From Chloracidobacterium sp. UBA7659 (GTDB lineage: Bacteria; Acidobacteriota; Blastocatellia; Pyrinomonadales; Pyrinomonadaceae), in the NCBI GenBank assembly GCA_002483395.1, contig DLHV01000166.1, positions 22,730 to 29,699 on the forward strand: 6,970 nt of DNA, written 5' to 3'. The stretch's first letter is position 1, and each line of letters begins with the position of its first letter. Below are positions 5,429 to 6,970 of this stretch, one piece after another. The notes under the pieces are model-generated. The model was not told the origin of the DNA. It made no database searches and was given only the letters and a program-made list of their open reading frames with translations. Position numbers and translations under genes: made by a program.

Positions 5429-6970
5429 ATAAACAAATGTCGTTTCCAAGAAATCCTGTCGGCTTGGTTCTTTTAATACTTGGCTGCGCGATGATGATTT
5501 TCTCAGCCGTCGCCCCAAATGAAAGTTACCGGCAATTTTTGTTGGGTGGGAACGGAAAGGAACTCAGTTGGGGCCCGACGCTTTTTCGAGTTCTTTTGGC
5601 TCTGCACGGCGGACTGCTGGTGGTTTTCGGGTTGACTCGAAAAAAATTGAGACCGAAATCCAGCGAGCCTCGAACTTCGGCCGATGTCGGGAAAGAATCA
5701 AGGACAACGCCGATGGTTATAGGCGTTTTGGCGGCTTTTAGTATTATCGCCCTGGCGTTAAGGCTATGGAACCTGAATTCCGATCTGTGGATAGATGAGG
5801 TGTTGACGCTTCTGGATTTTGTCCGAAAGCCAGTCGGGGAAATCCTCACGAGCTTTCCGAGCCAGAATCAACACATGTTTTTTTCGATTCTTGCTCACGC
5901 CTCCACAAGCATTTTCGGTGAAAGCTCCTGGGCTCTGCGGCTGGCGTCGGTCCTGTTCGGTATTGGAAGTATTTGGGCATTCTTCTTTTTATGCAGAAGG
6001 TTGTCAGGCACACGCGAGGCGCTTTTGGGCTGTGCGTTGATGACCGTTTCCTATCACCACATATGGTTTTCGCAAAACGCACGTGGATACATGGGATTGC
6101 TGCTTTTTACGCTTCTGGCAACGTGGTGCTGGTTTGAAGCCCTGGAGAAGAACGAATGGCGATGGTGGCTTGGTTATGCAGCGTCGGTTGTGCTGGGCAT
6201 GTGGATCCATCCGACCATGGCATTTGTGGTTGCGGCACACGGCCTGGTTCATTTGGTGCTGTTGGCGGCCCCAAAATTGGGCGGAAAAAGAACGCCGGGT
6301 TTTTCGGTCGAAAGGAATGCCGGTTTCAGGCCCTTCGCCGCGTGGCTGTTGAGCGTCACGGTAACTTTGCAGTTGTATGCTCTGGCCCTTCCGGAGTTTC
6401 TGGCCGTCGGCCTGCATGAAGAATCGAAACAGTCCGAATGGACGAACCCGCTTTGGGTTGTAACCGAAAGTGTAAAAGGTTTGAGCATTGGGTTTGCCGG
6501 AATTCTAATGGTAATTTGCGGCGGCGCCTTGGTCACTTTTGGGTGGATGAGCCTGTTTAGAACGAATCGGCGAGCGGCGGTATTGATGATCCTGCCGGCT
6601 TTGCTTGCGGGCGGCACGATGCTGTTGCTCGGACATAACCTTTGGCCGCGATTTTTCTTCTTTTCGATGGGATTTGGTCTGCTGATAGTGATTCACGGGG
6701 CTATGCAGCTGCCAAAAATTGTATCAACTTATGTAAGGCCGCTAAGAGAAAGAACCACATTTGCTTCTTTTGCAGGCGTCGGATTCGCGTCACTTATGAT
6801 CGTCGCGTCTTTGGTTACGGTGCCTAAGAATTATGCGCTGCCGAAACAGAACTTTTCCGGGGCGAAAAATTATGTTGAGAGTCATATCTCTCCGGGCGAT
6901 AGGATCGTCGCTGTCAGCTTAGCCGGAGTGGTCTATGGCGATTATTTGACGCCGTACTGGCCGGTAGTAA
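5425..6970 (+). CDS. GT39/PMT-like GT-C glycosyltransferase (3' partial)
   Basis: The frame is open from here to the window edge, about 515 codons without a stop. Numbering from ATG 5437, the hallmark is LWNLNSDLWIDEVLTL at 110-125, with Asp120-Glu121 in the first extracytoplasmic loop, the catalytic acid position of ArnT/PMT-type enzymes. QNQHMFFSILAHASTSIFGESSWALRL (143-169) and the loop YHHIWFSQNARGY (206-218) follow, both typical of PMT_2 (GT39) proteins. Many membrane spans continue, and a soluble C-terminal part starts with NYVESHISPGDRIVAV. Members transfer a sugar from a polyprenyl-phosphate donor on the periplasmic side. Unusually, about 90 residues with two hydrophobic segments (roughly 8-26 and 49-67) and a charged linker precede the canonical first span (93-110). 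The start is TTG 5425 (overlapping the previous stop, with GGAG nine bases upstream) or ATG 5437, four codons later. Acceptor and sugar are unknown; the glycan exported by the adjacent flippase is the likely target. Confidence 0.87.
   Translation, partial: MNKQMSFPRNPVGLVLLILGCAMMIFSAVAPNESYRQFLLGGNGKELSWGPTLFRVLLALHGGLLVVFGLTRKKLRPKSSEPRTSADVGKESRTTPMVIGVLAAFSIIALALRLWNLNSDLWIDEVLTLLDFVRKPVGEILTSFPSQNQHMFFSILAHASTSIFGESSWALRLASVLFGIGSIWAFFFLCRRLSGTREALLGCALMTVSYHHIWFSQNARGYMGLLLFTLLATWCWFEALEKNEWRWWLGYAASVVLGMWIHPTMAFVVAAHGLVHLVLLAAPKLGGKRTPGFSVERNAGFRPFAAWLLSVTVTLQLYALALPEFLAVGLHEESKQSEWTNPLWVVTESVKGLSIGFAGILMVICGGALVTFGWMSLFRTNRRAAVLMILPALLAGGTMLLLGHNLWPRFFFFSMGFGLLIVIHGAMQLPKIVSTYVRPLRERTTFASFAGVGFASLMIVASLVTVPKNYALPKQNFSGAKNYVESHISPGDRIVAVSLAGVVYGDYLTPYWPVV

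Noticed and set aside
6004..6617. Overlapping open frames on both strands (minus 6004-6417 and 6249-6617; plus 6083-6419)
   Set aside because: They are all inside the GT39-like gene, whose frame runs to the window end with consistent membrane-protein motifs.
1..6970. CRISPR arrays, tRNA or rRNA genes, insertion-sequence ends, phage or defence genes
   Set aside because: No regularly spaced repeats, no RNA gene signatures, no transposase-like frames and no defence-type domains were seen.

Overview
This window is a stretch of an envelope-glycan (exopolysaccharide, O-antigen-like or other lipid-linked saccharide) biosynthesis locus from a bacterium. All recognisable genes lie on the + strand. 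Base composition is roughly balanced, and start codons are mixed (ATG, GTG, probably TTG). The genes and the general look of the proteins suit a Gram-negative environmental bacterium. Acidobacteriota (Blastocatellia-like) is my best guess, but it rests on impression rather than a marker gene.

Layout. Positions 1-237 hold the C-terminal DNA-binding end of a LuxR/NarL-type regulator whose receiver or sensor part lies outside the window. Positions 238-664 are a 427-base gap with no recognised gene. It contains a short GC-rich hairpin, a plausible sigma-70-type promoter (553-581) and a 14-codon upstream reading frame (617-661) that stops four bases before the first biosynthetic gene. Five tightly packed genes follow: a GT-A fold family 2 glycosyltransferase with two C-terminal membrane segments (665-1561); a diverged tandem paralogue (coding frame from about 1582 to 2550); a Wzx/RfbX-like flippase (2574-3854); a polytopic membrane protein of a largely uncharacterised GT-C-like family (3851-5428); and a GT39/PMT-like GT-C glycosyltransferase running off the right edge (5425-6970). 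Gaps are 3-23 bases or 4-base stop/start overlaps, so this is most likely one operon.

How the genes may work together (inference). The two GT2-like enzymes would add sugars from nucleotide-sugars to a lipid-linked acceptor on the cytoplasmic face. The flippase would turn the lipid-linked product over. The two GT-C-type proteins would act on the outer face, using polyprenyl-phosphate sugars to modify, extend or transfer the glycan. No initiating phosphoglycosyltransferase, Wzz or ligase is visible here.

The most notable local feature is the 5' end of the second glycosyltransferase. Its conserved N-terminal half is open in frame but has no ATG, GTG or TTG start. A GTG-initiated frame at 1566 would join it if one A were removed from a seven-A run at 1576-1582. 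This could be a sequencing error, a real disabling indel, slippage, or a non-standard ATA start. The most interesting protein is the GT-C-like membrane protein at 3851-5428, which I recognise as a conserved type without an established function.
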